NCBI GenBank assembly: GCA_022827945.1
Contig: JAJEIT010000096.1
Coordinates: forward strand, 1 to 33,047
Source of the DNA: Dehalococcoidia bacterium
GTDB taxonomy: Bacteria > Chloroflexota > Dehalococcoidia > Tepidiformales > Tepidiformaceae
Direction of reading: 5' to 3'
Length of the DNA: 33,047 bases
Shown: positions 8,663 to 15,398 of the stretch, piece by piece
Layout: each line of letters begins with the position of its first letter
Numbering within the stretch: the first letter of the stretch is position 1
Notes under the pieces: generated by a model
What the model saw: the letters and a program-made list of their open reading frames with translations, nothing else
What the model was told of the DNA's origin: nothing
Databases searched by the model: none
Program-made: the position numbers and the translations under genes

Positions 8663-9430
8663 ATGCTTCTCGCCCTCGACATCGGCAACACTTCGGTCCA
8701 TATGGGACTGTTCGCCGGCGGGAACCTGGCGGCGACCTGGCGCGTCGGCGTGGAAGCGGAACGCTCCGCCGACGAGTACGGCGTCCTGATGCTGAACCTC
8801 CTCGCCACGAGCGACCTGACGGCGGAGTCGGTCGATGCCTGCATCATCGGCTGCGCGGTTCCACCCCTGCTCCCCACCTTCCAACGGGTCTGCGCGCGCT
8901 ATTTCGGCGTGGACGCGATGGTGGTGGGGCACGGGCTGCGCACAGGGGTGCGCATCCTCTACGACAACCCCCGGCAGGTGGGCGCCGACCGCATCGTGGA
9001 TGCGGTGGCGGCCATCAATATCTACGGGGCGCCCGCCGTCGTCGTCGACTTCGGGACGGCGACGGTCTTCGACGCCATCGACGCGCAGGGCGACTACCTC
9101 GGGGGCGCGATCGCGCCGGGCATCGGCATCGCCAGCGAGACGCTCTTCAGCCGGGCGGCGATGCTCTCGCGGGTGCAGCTCGAACGCCCGCCCGCGGCGA
9201 TCGGCCGGAACACCACGCACGCCCTCCAGTCGGGCATCCTGCTGGGGTACGTGGGGCTGGTGGAGGGCATGGTGGCGCGCTTCCAGGAAGAGCTGGGGGG
9301 CGGCGCGACCGTGATCGGCACGGGCGGCTGGGCGAACGAGATCGCCGCCGAAACAGACGTCATCGACACCGTCGACCAGAACCTCACACTCCAGGGGCTG
9401 CGGCTTATCCATGACCTCAACAGTGGCTGA
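8663..9430 (+). CDS. coaX: Type III pantothenate kinase
   Basis: Phosphorylates pantothenate in the first step of coenzyme A synthesis. At 255 residues it matches the CoaX group. Motifs of the ASKHA fold are visible: phosphate loop DIGNTSVHMG at 5-14, LYDNPRQVGADRIVDAVAA (about 98-116), catalytic Asp region VVVDFGTATVFDAI (about 123-136), GGAIAPGIGIASETLF (about 144) and GTGGWA (about 218). ATG 8663 is chosen because the conserved Asp-x-Gly-Asn loop begins directly after it; a longer frame from 8591 adds only non-family residues. The 3' end overlaps coaBC by 20 bases, which puts two steps of the same pathway under coupled translation. Confidence 0.95.
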   Translation: MLLALDIGNTSVHMGLFAGGNLAATWRVGVEAERSADEYGVLMLNLLATSDLTAESVDACIIGCAVPPLLPTFQRVCARYFGVDAMVVGHGLRTGVRILYDNPRQVGADRIVDAVAAINIYGAPAVVVDFGTATVFDAIDAQGDYLGGAIAPGIGIASETLFSRAAMLSRVQLERPPAAIGRNTTHALQSGILLGYVGLVEGMVARFQEELGGGATVIGTGGWANEIAAETDVIDTVDQNLTLQGLRLIHDLNSG

Positions 9431-10646
9431 GACGACCGGAACCTACCGTGAGCGCCCGCTCGACGGGCGCACCATCGCCCTCGGCGTCACCGGCAGCATC
9501 TCCGCCTACAAGGCCGCCGACCTGGCGAGCAAGCTGCGCCAGGCGGGCGCCAGCGTCGAGGTGCTGATGACGGAGGCGGCGACGCGCTTCATCGCGCCGC
9601 TCACCTTCCAGTCGCTCACGGGACAGGAAGCGATCGTGGATATGTTCGAGACGGAGGAGGCGGAGGCGCACGTCGAGGTCGCACGCCGCGCCGACGGGTT
9701 CCTGATCGCTCCGGCCACGGCCGACTGCCTGGCGCGCCTCGCCTACGGCGGCGGCGGCGACATGGTGACGCTGACCGCGCTCGCGACGACGGCGCCGGTC
9801 GTTGTCGCCCCCGCCATGGACTCGCAGATGTGGGCGAACACGGCGGTGGAGGCGAACGTCGCGGCGCTCATCGAGCGCGGCGTCGAGGTGGTGGGACCGG
9901 CCGAGGGACGGCTCGCCAGCGGGCGCTTCGGGGCGGGGCGCCTGGCCGAGACGCCGGCGATCCTCGGGGCGGTGCGTGCGGCCATCGGCCGGCGCGAGGG
10001 CGACCTCTGCGGGCGGGCGGTCATCGTCACGGCGGGCGGAACGCAGGAGCCGCTCGACCCCGTCCGCTACATCGGCAACCGCTCGAGCGGGCGCATGGGC
10101 TTCTCCATCGCGGCCGCCGCCCGCGACCGCGGGGCAAGGGTGTCGCTGGTCACCGGGCCGTCCCAGCTCACGACGCCCTACGGCGTGGACCGGGTCGACG
10201 TGAAGACGGTCGAGGAGATGCTGGGAGCGCTGGAACCGCTGACCGAGCGCTGCGACGCGCTCCTGATGGCGGCGGCGCCCGCCGACTTCCGTCCCGCCGA
10301 AGCGTCCGGCCAGAAGATCAAGAAGGCCACCCTCAACGAGGACGACATGACGCTGCCCCTGACGGAGACGCCGGACATCATCTCGACGCTCCCGGGAGGC
10401 GGCGTGCGGGTCGCGTTCGCCGCCGAAACCGAGAATCTGAAAGCGAACGCGACAGCCAAGCTGGCGGCCAAGCGCGCCGACTTCATCGTCGCGAACGACG
10501 TGACGGCGGCAGGCAGCGGTTTCGGCACGGAGACGAACGAGGTCACGATCTTCCACCGCGAGGGCGAGGCGGAGCGGCTGCCGCTCCTGAGCAAGTACGC
10601 CGTTGCCCACGCGATTCTCGACCGGGTGGCGGCGCGGCTGGGGTAG
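9411..10646 (+). CDS. coaBC: Bifunctional phosphopantothenoylcysteine decarboxylase / phosphopantothenate-cysteine ligase
   Basis: Joins phosphopantothenate to cysteine (CoaB) and decarboxylates the product (CoaC). The protein has 411 residues. The CoaC half (about 20-190) has the FMN-binding GVTGSISAYKA, the catalytic His87 in EAHVEVA, and PAMDSQMW with Asp137 where many homologs have Asn. The clamp LASGRFGAGRL has Ser170 where E. coli has Cys. The CoaB half (about 200-410) has VTAGGTQEPLDPVRYIGNRSSGRMG, the ADFRPAEASGQKIKK region and FIVANDV. As I recall, the Asp/Ser combination also occurs in other phyla, so the enzyme is probably intact. It overlaps coaX by 20 bases. Confidence 0.95.
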   Translation: MTSTVAETTGTYRERPLDGRTIALGVTGSISAYKAADLASKLRQAGASVEVLMTEAATRFIAPLTFQSLTGQEAIVDMFETEEAEAHVEVARRADGFLIAPATADCLARLAYGGGGDMVTLTALATTAPVVVAPAMDSQMWANTAVEANVAALIERGVEVVGPAEGRLASGRFGAGRLAETPAILGAVRAAIGRREGDLCGRAVIVTAGGTQEPLDPVRYIGNRSSGRMGFSIAAAARDRGARVSLVTGPSQLTTPYGVDRVDVKTVEEMLGALEPLTERCDALLMAAAPADFRPAEASGQKIKKATLNEDDMTLPLTETPDIISTLPGGGVRVAFAAETENLKANATAKLAAKRADFIVANDVTAAGSGFGTETNEVTIFHREGEAERLPLLSKYAVAHAILDRVAARLG

Positions 10647-10658
10647 GGGCTGTTGGCT

Positions 10659-10863
10659 ACTAGTAGCCTTGGGCTACTTACTAGCAGCCTGTTGCGGGTC
10701 AAGCCCGCTGCAAGCTTCACTAGCAGCCTTCAGGCCTTTACTAGCAGCCTTTGACCGATCCCTCATCGCTTGTCGAAACACACTAGCGACCCTGCGACGA
10801 CTTGGCCGCTACTAGCAGCCTCTCGACCTTTACTGTCACCCTGAGCGCTTATACTATCAGCCT
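10659..10863 (+). repeat. Array of eight 11-bp elements, mostly at 21-bp phase
   Basis: The consensus ACTAGCAGCCT occurs exactly at 10680, 10719, 10740 and 10811. One-base variants lie at 10659 (ACTAGTAGCCT) and 10853 (ACTATCAGCCT). Looser copies lie at 10782 (ACTAGCGACCCT, one base longer) and 10832 (ACTGTCACCCT). All are in the same orientation. Start-to-start distances are 21, 39, 21, 42, 29, 21 and 21, so most copies face the same side of the helix. The first copy sits inside a perfect 14-bp palindrome, GGCTACTAGTAGCC. The last copies overlap the putative -10 box and reach to one base before the ATPase start. This looks like a protein-binding array, either operators or iterons. Confidence 0.85.
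10850..10855 (+). promoter_or_regulatory. Putative -10 box (TATACT) of the AAA ATPase gene
   Basis: TATACT ends 9 bases before the ATG and overlaps the eighth repeat copy, so a protein bound to the array would cover the promoter. TTTACT at 10829-10834 is a possible -35 but the 15-base spacer is short. Confidence 0.5.
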
Positions 10864-10864
10864 G

Positions 10865-12160
10865 ATGGCCGACGACCGGGAGAACTACATCCAAGCGCAA
10901 GCCGACGCGGCAAGCGCCCGCCCCATTCTTGCGACGGTCTTCAACCCCGCAGGCCCCGTCGGGCATAGTGACCTCTTCCAGGGGAGGCAGAGACAGATCG
11001 AACGCATCCTGTCAGCAGTCGGACAGCACGGCCAACACGTCATCCTGTTCGGCGAGCGAGGGGTAGGCAAGACGTCCCTCGCAAGTCTGACCCACGAGTT
11101 CTGGGCCAGCTACGCACGAGAGGCCACCGGTTTCCTCGCGCTCCGCTACAACTGCGATCCCGACGACACCTTCGGAACGATCTGGGCCCGCATCGCCGAA
11201 CTCCTGGCCGACGAGTACGCCAGACAGGGCCGCACCCGCCCCACCAATGACACTTGGGAAGAGCTCTATGCCGAGATCACTCACGAAGCCGGCACTCCTC
11301 ACTCTGTTCGTAGGCTGCTCGATCTCACCGGTGAGATGCTCATCATTGTGGTCGACGAGTTCGACCAAGTGCTCGACGACACCACAGTCCAGCAGTTCGC
11401 GAGCCTCATCAAGGCCCTATCCGACTACCTAGCCCTCACCACTCTGATACTGGTGGGCGTAGCAGACACTGTCGATGATCTGATCGAAGATCACGCATCG
11501 ATCAACCGGGCCACTATCCAGGTCGCACTTCCCAGGATGTCACAGCGAGAGCTGCGGGACATCATCCAGAGTCGCTACGACCGCGCAGGCCTCATGGCCT
11601 CCCCCGAGACGCTTGACCGCATGGCATGGCTAGCTCAAGGACTCCCACACTACGCACACCGCCTTGGGCAGGAAGCGGGATTCTCGGCAGTCGACCGCTC
11701 ATCCCCGACCGTTGCTGAGGACGACGTGGACCGAGCTGTCGGAGTGGCCGTCGAACACTCTCAGGAGAGCATCCGGACGGCATATCGCAACGCGACGGTG
11801 AGCCCCCAACCCCAGGCCCTCTTCAAGACAGTCCTCCTCGCCTCTGCACTGACTCCGACGGATGAACTAGGGTACTTCGCACCGGCCGACGTCCGCGATC
11901 CCCTGCACCGCCTCACGGGCCAGCCATACGACTATCCTCAGTTCGTCCGCCACCTGAAACACTTCACTCTGTCGGAGCGAGGTGAGGTACTTGAGGCGAC
12001 CGGTCAGGCTCGTAAGTGGCGCTACCGGTTCGCGGACCCACTGCTACGGCCCTACGTCGTCCTTAGCGCCATCGCGGATGGCACACTCGCCTTTCCCAGG
12101 CTGTACGAACTGAGTCCGCAGGTCGACGAAGACGACAGCGGGCAGCCACGGCTGCTGTAG
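10865..12160 (+). CDS. Orc1/Cdc6-like or STAND-like AAA ATPase, unknown role
   Basis: A 431-residue soluble ATPase. An N-terminal adaptor (VFNPAGPVGHSDLFQGRQ, about 25-42) is followed by Walker A GERGVGKTS (63-71), Walker B LIIVVDEFD (159-167), a sensor-1-like LVGVADTVDDLI (about 196), and GLPHYAHRLG (259-268), a small-domain motif seen in ATP-binding proteins of this kind. The C-terminal third contains PQFVRHLKHFTLSERGEVLE and RYRFADPLLRPYV, which look like a winged-helix domain. It sits alone between coaBC and the cysteine genes and uses visibly more AT-ending codons than they do, which suggests transfer. The start follows the repeat array directly. It could be a replication-type initiator, a regulator or a defence protein; the sequence does not decide. 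Confidence 0.8.
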   Translation: MADDRENYIQAQADAASARPILATVFNPAGPVGHSDLFQGRQRQIERILSAVGQHGQHVILFGERGVGKTSLASLTHEFWASYAREATGFLALRYNCDPDDTFGTIWARIAELLADEYARQGRTRPTNDTWEELYAEITHEAGTPHSVRRLLDLTGEMLIIVVDEFDQVLDDTTVQQFASLIKALSDYLALTTLILVGVADTVDDLIEDHASINRATIQVALPRMSQRELRDIIQSRYDRAGLMASPETLDRMAWLAQGLPHYAHRLGQEAGFSAVDRSSPTVAEDDVDRAVGVAVEHSQESIRTAYRNATVSPQPQALFKTVLLASALTPTDELGYFAPADVRDPLHRLTGQPYDYPQFVRHLKHFTLSERGEVLEATGQARKWRYRFADPLLRPYVVLSAIADGTLAFPRLYELSPQVDEDDSGQPRLL

Positions 12161-12187
12161 CGATAGCCACTAGTCCACTACGTGACG

Positions 12188-12193
12188 TAAGCT
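12188..12193 (+). promoter_or_regulatory. Putative -10 box (TAAGCT) for the cysE leader transcript
   Basis: TAAGCT ends 6 bases before the ATG of the leader peptide, so the message would begin at that start codon. No clear -35 hexamer was found, which is common for the other boxes here. Confidence 0.4.
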
Positions 12194-12199
12194 CGACCC

Positions 12200-12262
12200 A
12201 TGACGCACTCCTCGGACGGCATGCTGCGACGCTGCACCTGTATGGCGGGGTCCCGCGCCTAG
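12200..12262 (+). CDS. Predicted cysteine leader peptide (20 residues)
   Basis: A 20-codon frame from ATG 12200 to TAG 12260-12262. Its second half reads LRRCTCMAGSRA, with Cys codons TGC at 12233 and TGT at 12239 separated by Thr. It lies 52 bases before cysE, whose enzyme makes the cysteine precursor. Leader peptides with clustered Cys codons before sulfur-assimilation genes are known from actinobacteria, where ribosome stalling at low Cys-tRNA changes the folding of the leader RNA. Here the stop codon lies within the loop and descending arm of a hairpin at 12247-12270. The role is inferred; the frame is short and could be chance. Confidence 0.55.
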   Translation: MTHSSDGMLRRCTCMAGSRA

Positions 12263-12270
12263 CGGTCCCC
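12247..12270 (+). promoter_or_regulatory. Hairpin overlapping the leader stop codon, possible attenuator
   Basis: GGGG (12247-12250) pairs with CCCC (12267-12270) and CCGC (12253-12256) with GCGG (12262-12265). There is a small 2x1 internal loop and a GCCTA loop. A ribosome halted at the Cys codons would cover bases just before this stem, while one finishing at the TAG would sit in it. There is no T run, so if it regulates it would do so by access to the cysE ribosome site (GAGAGG, 12298-12303) or through Rho. Confidence 0.4.
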
Positions 12271-12314
12271 GACAGCAGCCCACACCCGCCCATCCCCGAG
12301 AGGTAGCGAACCGA

Positions 12315-13016
12315 ATGTCCCTCCTGAGCGAGATCCGCGACGACATCCGCGCGACGATGGACCGCGACCCGGCGGCCACGAGCGCGATCGAGGTCGTCCT
12401 GTTCTATCCCGGCTTCCATGCGCGCCTCGCGCACCGGCTCGCGCACGCCCTGCACCGGCGCGGCCTGCCGCTCGTCCCGCGCGGCATCATGCAGGTCGTG
12501 CGCTTCCTCACCGGCATCGAGATCCACCCCGGCGCGGTCATCGGACCGCGCTTCGTGATCGACCACGGGATGGGCATCGTGATCGGCGAGACGACCGAGA
12601 TCGGGCCCGACGTCACGATCTACCAGGGCGTCACGCTCGGCGGCACGAGCACGCGCCGCACGAAGCGGCACCCCACGCTGGTCGGCAACAACGTGGTCGG
12701 CGCGGGGGCAAAGGTGATCGGCGCCGTCGAGATCGGCGAGAGCGCCCGCATCGGCGCGGGTTCGGTCGTCATCACGAACGTGCCGCCCCGGGCGACCATC
12801 GTCGGCGTGCCCGGCCACATCGTCGCCTTCCACGACGACTCGAACGGCGTGATGCAGCGCCTGCCCGACCCCGAGTGGGACCGCCTGAACCAGCTCGACG
12901 AGCGCGTCGACGAGCTGCGCGAACTGATCGCGCACCTCGAGGAACACGTGGACGGCCTCCACGACGACCACCACGCCGAGGAGCGCTCGCCCGCCGAAGC
13001 GCCGCCGCGCAGCTGA
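12315..13016 (+). CDS. cysE: Serine O-acetyltransferase
   Basis: Transfers acetyl from acetyl-CoA to serine, giving the acceptor for sulfide in cysteine synthesis. The protein has 233 residues: a short helical N-terminus, then a left-handed beta-helix from hexapeptide repeats (IEIHPGAVIGPRFVIDHGMG onward, about 72-190). Catalytic Asp/His are in VIDHGMGIVIGET, and the loop KRHPTLVGNNVVGAGAKVIG is typical. An acidic, His-rich tail (HDDHHAEERSPAEAPPRS) follows a predicted helix. The ATG has GAGAGG 11 bases upstream. It ends 2 bases before cysS and is preceded by the Cys-codon leader, so cysteine feedback on both genes is plausible. Confidence 0.95.
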   Translation: MSLLSEIRDDIRATMDRDPAATSAIEVVLFYPGFHARLAHRLAHALHRRGLPLVPRGIMQVVRFLTGIEIHPGAVIGPRFVIDHGMGIVIGETTEIGPDVTIYQGVTLGGTSTRRTKRHPTLVGNNVVGAGAKVIGAVEIGESARIGAGSVVITNVPPRATIVGVPGHIVAFHDDSNGVMQRLPDPEWDRLNQLDERVDELRELIAHLEEHVDGLHDDHHAEERSPAEAPPRS

Positions 13017-13018
13017 CC

Positions 13019-14380
13019 ATGCTCAACCTGCGCGACACCCTTACCGGCGAGAAGCGCGAGCTTGTGCCCATCGCGGGCGATGTGCGCCTCTACGTTTGCG
13101 GCGTGACGCCGTACAGCGAGGCCCACCTCGGACACGCGCTCTTCTCGATCGTGTTCGACGTGCTGCGCCGCTACCTCGAGTGGCGCGGCTACGGCGTGCG
13201 CCACATCCAGAACTTCACCGACATCGACGACAAGCTCATCGAGCGCTCGCACGAGACGGGGACGCCCGTCGAAGAGCTGGCCGAGCGCTACTCCGATGCG
13301 TACATGGCGCAGCTCACGCGCCTCAACGTCCTGCCCGCGACCGAGTACCCGCGCGCGACGGAGGAGATCCCGAACATCATCAGCTTCATCGAGGGGCTGG
13401 TCGGAAAGGGAGTCGCGTACGCGTCGGGCGGCGACGTCTACTACCGCGTCCGGGAGAAGGCGGACTACGGGAAGCTCTCGAAGCGGGACGTGGACGACCT
13501 GCGCAGCGGCGCGCGCGTGGACCTGAGCGAGCTGAAGGACGACCCCCTCGACTTCGCGCTCTGGAAGGGCGCCAAGCCGGGCGAGCCGCACTGGGACAGC
13601 CCCTGGGGACCGGGGCGGCCGGGCTGGCACATCGAGTGCTCGGCGATGGCGATGAACGCCCTGGGCGAGCAGATCGACATCCACGGCGGGGGCGCGGACC
13701 TGATCTTCCCCCACCACGAGAACGAGATCGCGCAGAGCGAGTCGTTCACGGGCAAGCCACCCTTCGCCGGTTTCTGGCTGCACAACGCCCTGCTGCAGCT
13801 GGGCGAAGAGAAGATGTCGAAGTCGGTGGGCAACATCATCGGGATCGACGAGGTGCTCGACCGACACGGGACGGACGCGCTCCGCATGTTCATCGTGACG
13901 AGCCACTACCGCAGCCCCGTCACCTACAGCGAGGAAGCGCTCGACTCGGCCCGCGCGGGCGCGGAGCGGCTGCGGCAGGCGGCGTTCTCGAAGGGCGTCG
14001 CCGACGGCCACCCGCTCGACCCGGCCGAAGCGCGCGAGCGCTTCACGGAGGCGATGGACGACGACCTGAACACGCCCCGCGCTCTGGCCGCACTCTTCGA
14101 CCTGGCGCGCGCCATCAACCGCGCCCACGACGAGGGGCACGACGCGAGCGAGGCGCAGGCGACGCTGCGCGAGCTGGCGGGCGTGCTCGGCTTCACGCTG
14201 CACGAGCCGCCCCACCGGGACGAGAACGCGGCCCCGTTCGTCGACCTGCTGGTCGACCTGCGCTCGGAGCTGCGCGCGGCGAAGCAGTACGCGCTCGCGG
14301 ACAGGGTCCGCGACGGGCTCGTCGAGCTCGGCGTCGAGCTGCACGACGGGCCGGAGGGAACGGAGTGGTCGTTCCGGTGA
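13019..14380 (+). CDS. cysS: Cysteinyl-tRNA synthetase
   Basis: Class I synthetase that charges tRNA-Cys. The protein has 453 residues, near the usual 460. The zinc ligands are Cys in LYVCGVTPY (about 27), Cys in WHIECSAMAM and His/Glu in FPHHENEIAQSE. The HIGH-type signature is AHLGHA and the KMSKS loop is intact (EEKMSKSVGNI, about 264). The C-terminal helical anticodon-binding region follows, with EAMDDDLNTPRALAALFDLARAIN. ATG 13019 comes 2 bases after the cysE stop. The stop overlaps the next gene in GTGA. A leader sensing charged tRNA-Cys upstream of cysE would also tune this gene. Confidence 0.97.
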   Translation: MLNLRDTLTGEKRELVPIAGDVRLYVCGVTPYSEAHLGHALFSIVFDVLRRYLEWRGYGVRHIQNFTDIDDKLIERSHETGTPVEELAERYSDAYMAQLTRLNVLPATEYPRATEEIPNIISFIEGLVGKGVAYASGGDVYYRVREKADYGKLSKRDVDDLRSGARVDLSELKDDPLDFALWKGAKPGEPHWDSPWGPGRPGWHIECSAMAMNALGEQIDIHGGGADLIFPHHENEIAQSESFTGKPPFAGFWLHNALLQLGEEKMSKSVGNIIGIDEVLDRHGTDALRMFIVTSHYRSPVTYSEEALDSARAGAERLRQAAFSKGVADGHPLDPAEARERFTEAMDDDLNTPRALAALFDLARAINRAHDEGHDASEAQATLRELAGVLGFTLHEPPHRDENAAPFVDLLVDLRSELRAAKQYALADRVRDGLVELGVELHDGPEGTEWSFR

Positions 14381-14904
14381 GCGAAGGCCGCGGGCTGCGC
14401 GACTACCTGCGCCAGAAGGCGCGCGCCATGCGCGCCGCCGCCACAGCCAAGCCGCGCGCCGAGCAGTGGCGCGAGACCGTCTCGGCGACGTGTGTCGCGG
14501 ATGACGCGACGGGCGTGCGCAAGCTGCGTATGCGCGACTGGGAGCTCATCGGCGACTCCGGACCCGACTTCGGCGGCTGGGGCCTGGGGCCGAGCTCGCC
14601 GGAGCTGTTCTGCGGGGTCATCAGCACGTGCCTCACGCACACCTACCTGATCGCCGCGGCGACTCTCGACATCCCGCTCGACCGGGTCGAGGTGACGGTC
14701 AGCTCGTCGAACAACGACGCGCACTTCCTCGGCATCGAGAGCGACGACCCGGACGTGCCGTTCGACATCACAGCGCGGGTATCGCTGGAGGCGCCGGATG
14801 CGAGCGCCGGGCAGGTCGCGACGCTGCACGCCTACGCCGCCGAGCGCTGCCCCCTCTCGAAGCTGGTGCGGGAGCCGAACACGGTCACGCTCGTCACGGA
14901 GTAG
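14377..14904 (+). CDS. OsmC-family protein
   Basis: A 175-residue protein of the OsmC/Ohr fold, thiol peroxidases or related proteins that reduce organic hydroperoxides. The two family cysteines are in place: one in a hydrophobic helix (ELFCGVISTCLTHTYL, with a second Cys nearby) and one in ERCPLSKLVRE near the C-terminus. The N-terminal 35 residues are basic and helical, longer than in small OsmC proteins. GTG 14377 shares GTGA with the cysS stop; GTG 14365 is an alternative that adds four residues. Coupling to cysS may reflect thiol metabolism, though which substrate it acts on cannot be seen. Confidence 0.8.
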   Translation: MSEGRGLRDYLRQKARAMRAAATAKPRAEQWRETVSATCVADDATGVRKLRMRDWELIGDSGPDFGGWGLGPSSPELFCGVISTCLTHTYLIAAATLDIPLDRVEVTVSSSNNDAHFLGIESDDPDVPFDITARVSLEAPDASAGQVATLHAYAAERCPLSKLVREPNTVTLVTE

Positions 14905-14913
14905 GGCGCTAGC

Positions 14914-15174
14914 GTGAAAACAACCGGCTACTTCGAGAACGTGGTGCTTCGGAAGAGACCCTACCTTCGCCGGGAGTGGTGTGAGCGGGTCTTGAGCAAT
15001 CCGAATGCGGTGCTTCAGCAGCCGGACGGGCGGTTTCGCTACTGGGGTCGCATTCACGAACTCGACGGCAGGTTCCTTCGAGTCGTCACCTTGGAGGATG
15101 GAGAGACGGTTCACAACGCGTTCCCGGATCGCAGGTTTGCTATCCTGCCTGACAACGGCGGAGCCAGACGGTGA
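14914..15174 (+). CDS. Small protein of the DUF2283-partner type
   Basis: An 86-residue basic protein: TGYFENVVLRKRPYLRREWC at the N-terminus, then a predicted strand-rich region RFRYWGRIHELDGRFLRVVTLEDGETVHNAF. I remember this pattern from small proteins in cyanobacteria and Chloroflexi that are regularly encoded beside DUF2283 proteins. That arrangement resembles toxin-antitoxin pairs but is not characterised. The start is GTG 14914, 9 bases after the OsmC stop. The stop overlaps the DUF2283 start in GTGA. Codon use is more AT-rich than in cysS. Confidence 0.65.
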   Translation: MKTTGYFENVVLRKRPYLRREWCERVLSNPNAVLQQPDGRFRYWGRIHELDGRFLRVVTLEDGETVHNAFPDRRFAILPDNGGARR

Positions 15175-15398
15175 AACTCCTATACGACCGAGGCAACGAC
15201 TCCCTGTACATCGACCTCGACGACGAACCCGCGGTGGATTCATTCGAGGTGGCTGACGGCGTGGTCATTGACATCACCGCAGACGGGGGCGTTTCCGGGA
15301 TCGACATCGACCACGCATCCAGGCGTCTTGACCTTGATGCCCTCACCGTGACCGAAGGCCAGCCCAGGCCCGACGGGGGCGCTAGCGCAGCTCGCTGA
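15171..15398 (+). CDS. DUF2283 family protein
   Basis: A 75-residue acidic protein with the DUF2283 signature near its start: MKLLYDRGNDSLYIDLDDEP, a strand, a turn and a strand. It continues as DGVVIDITADGGVSGIDIDHAS and ends in a short variable tail. The acidic charge complements the basic partner encoded just upstream. Start GTG 15171 overlaps the partner stop. The last 17 bases overlap the 3' end of the convergent enolase-superfamily gene, an unusually tight junction. Confidence 0.8.
   Translation: MKLLYDRGNDSLYIDLDDEPAVDSFEVADGVVIDITADGGVSGIDIDHASRRLDLDALTVTEGQPRPDGGASAAR

Noticed and set aside
10695-10709. Terminator after coaBC (GCGGG / CCCGC hairpin)
   Set aside because: Five-base stem and no T run; it lies inside the repeat array.
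10659-10863. CRISPR array
   Set aside because: Repeats are only 11 bp, spacers are short and uneven, and no cas genes are present.
12171-12181. A ninth copy of the ACTAGCAGCCT element after the ATPase gene (ACTAGTCCACT)
   Set aside because: Only the first half matches; not better than chance.
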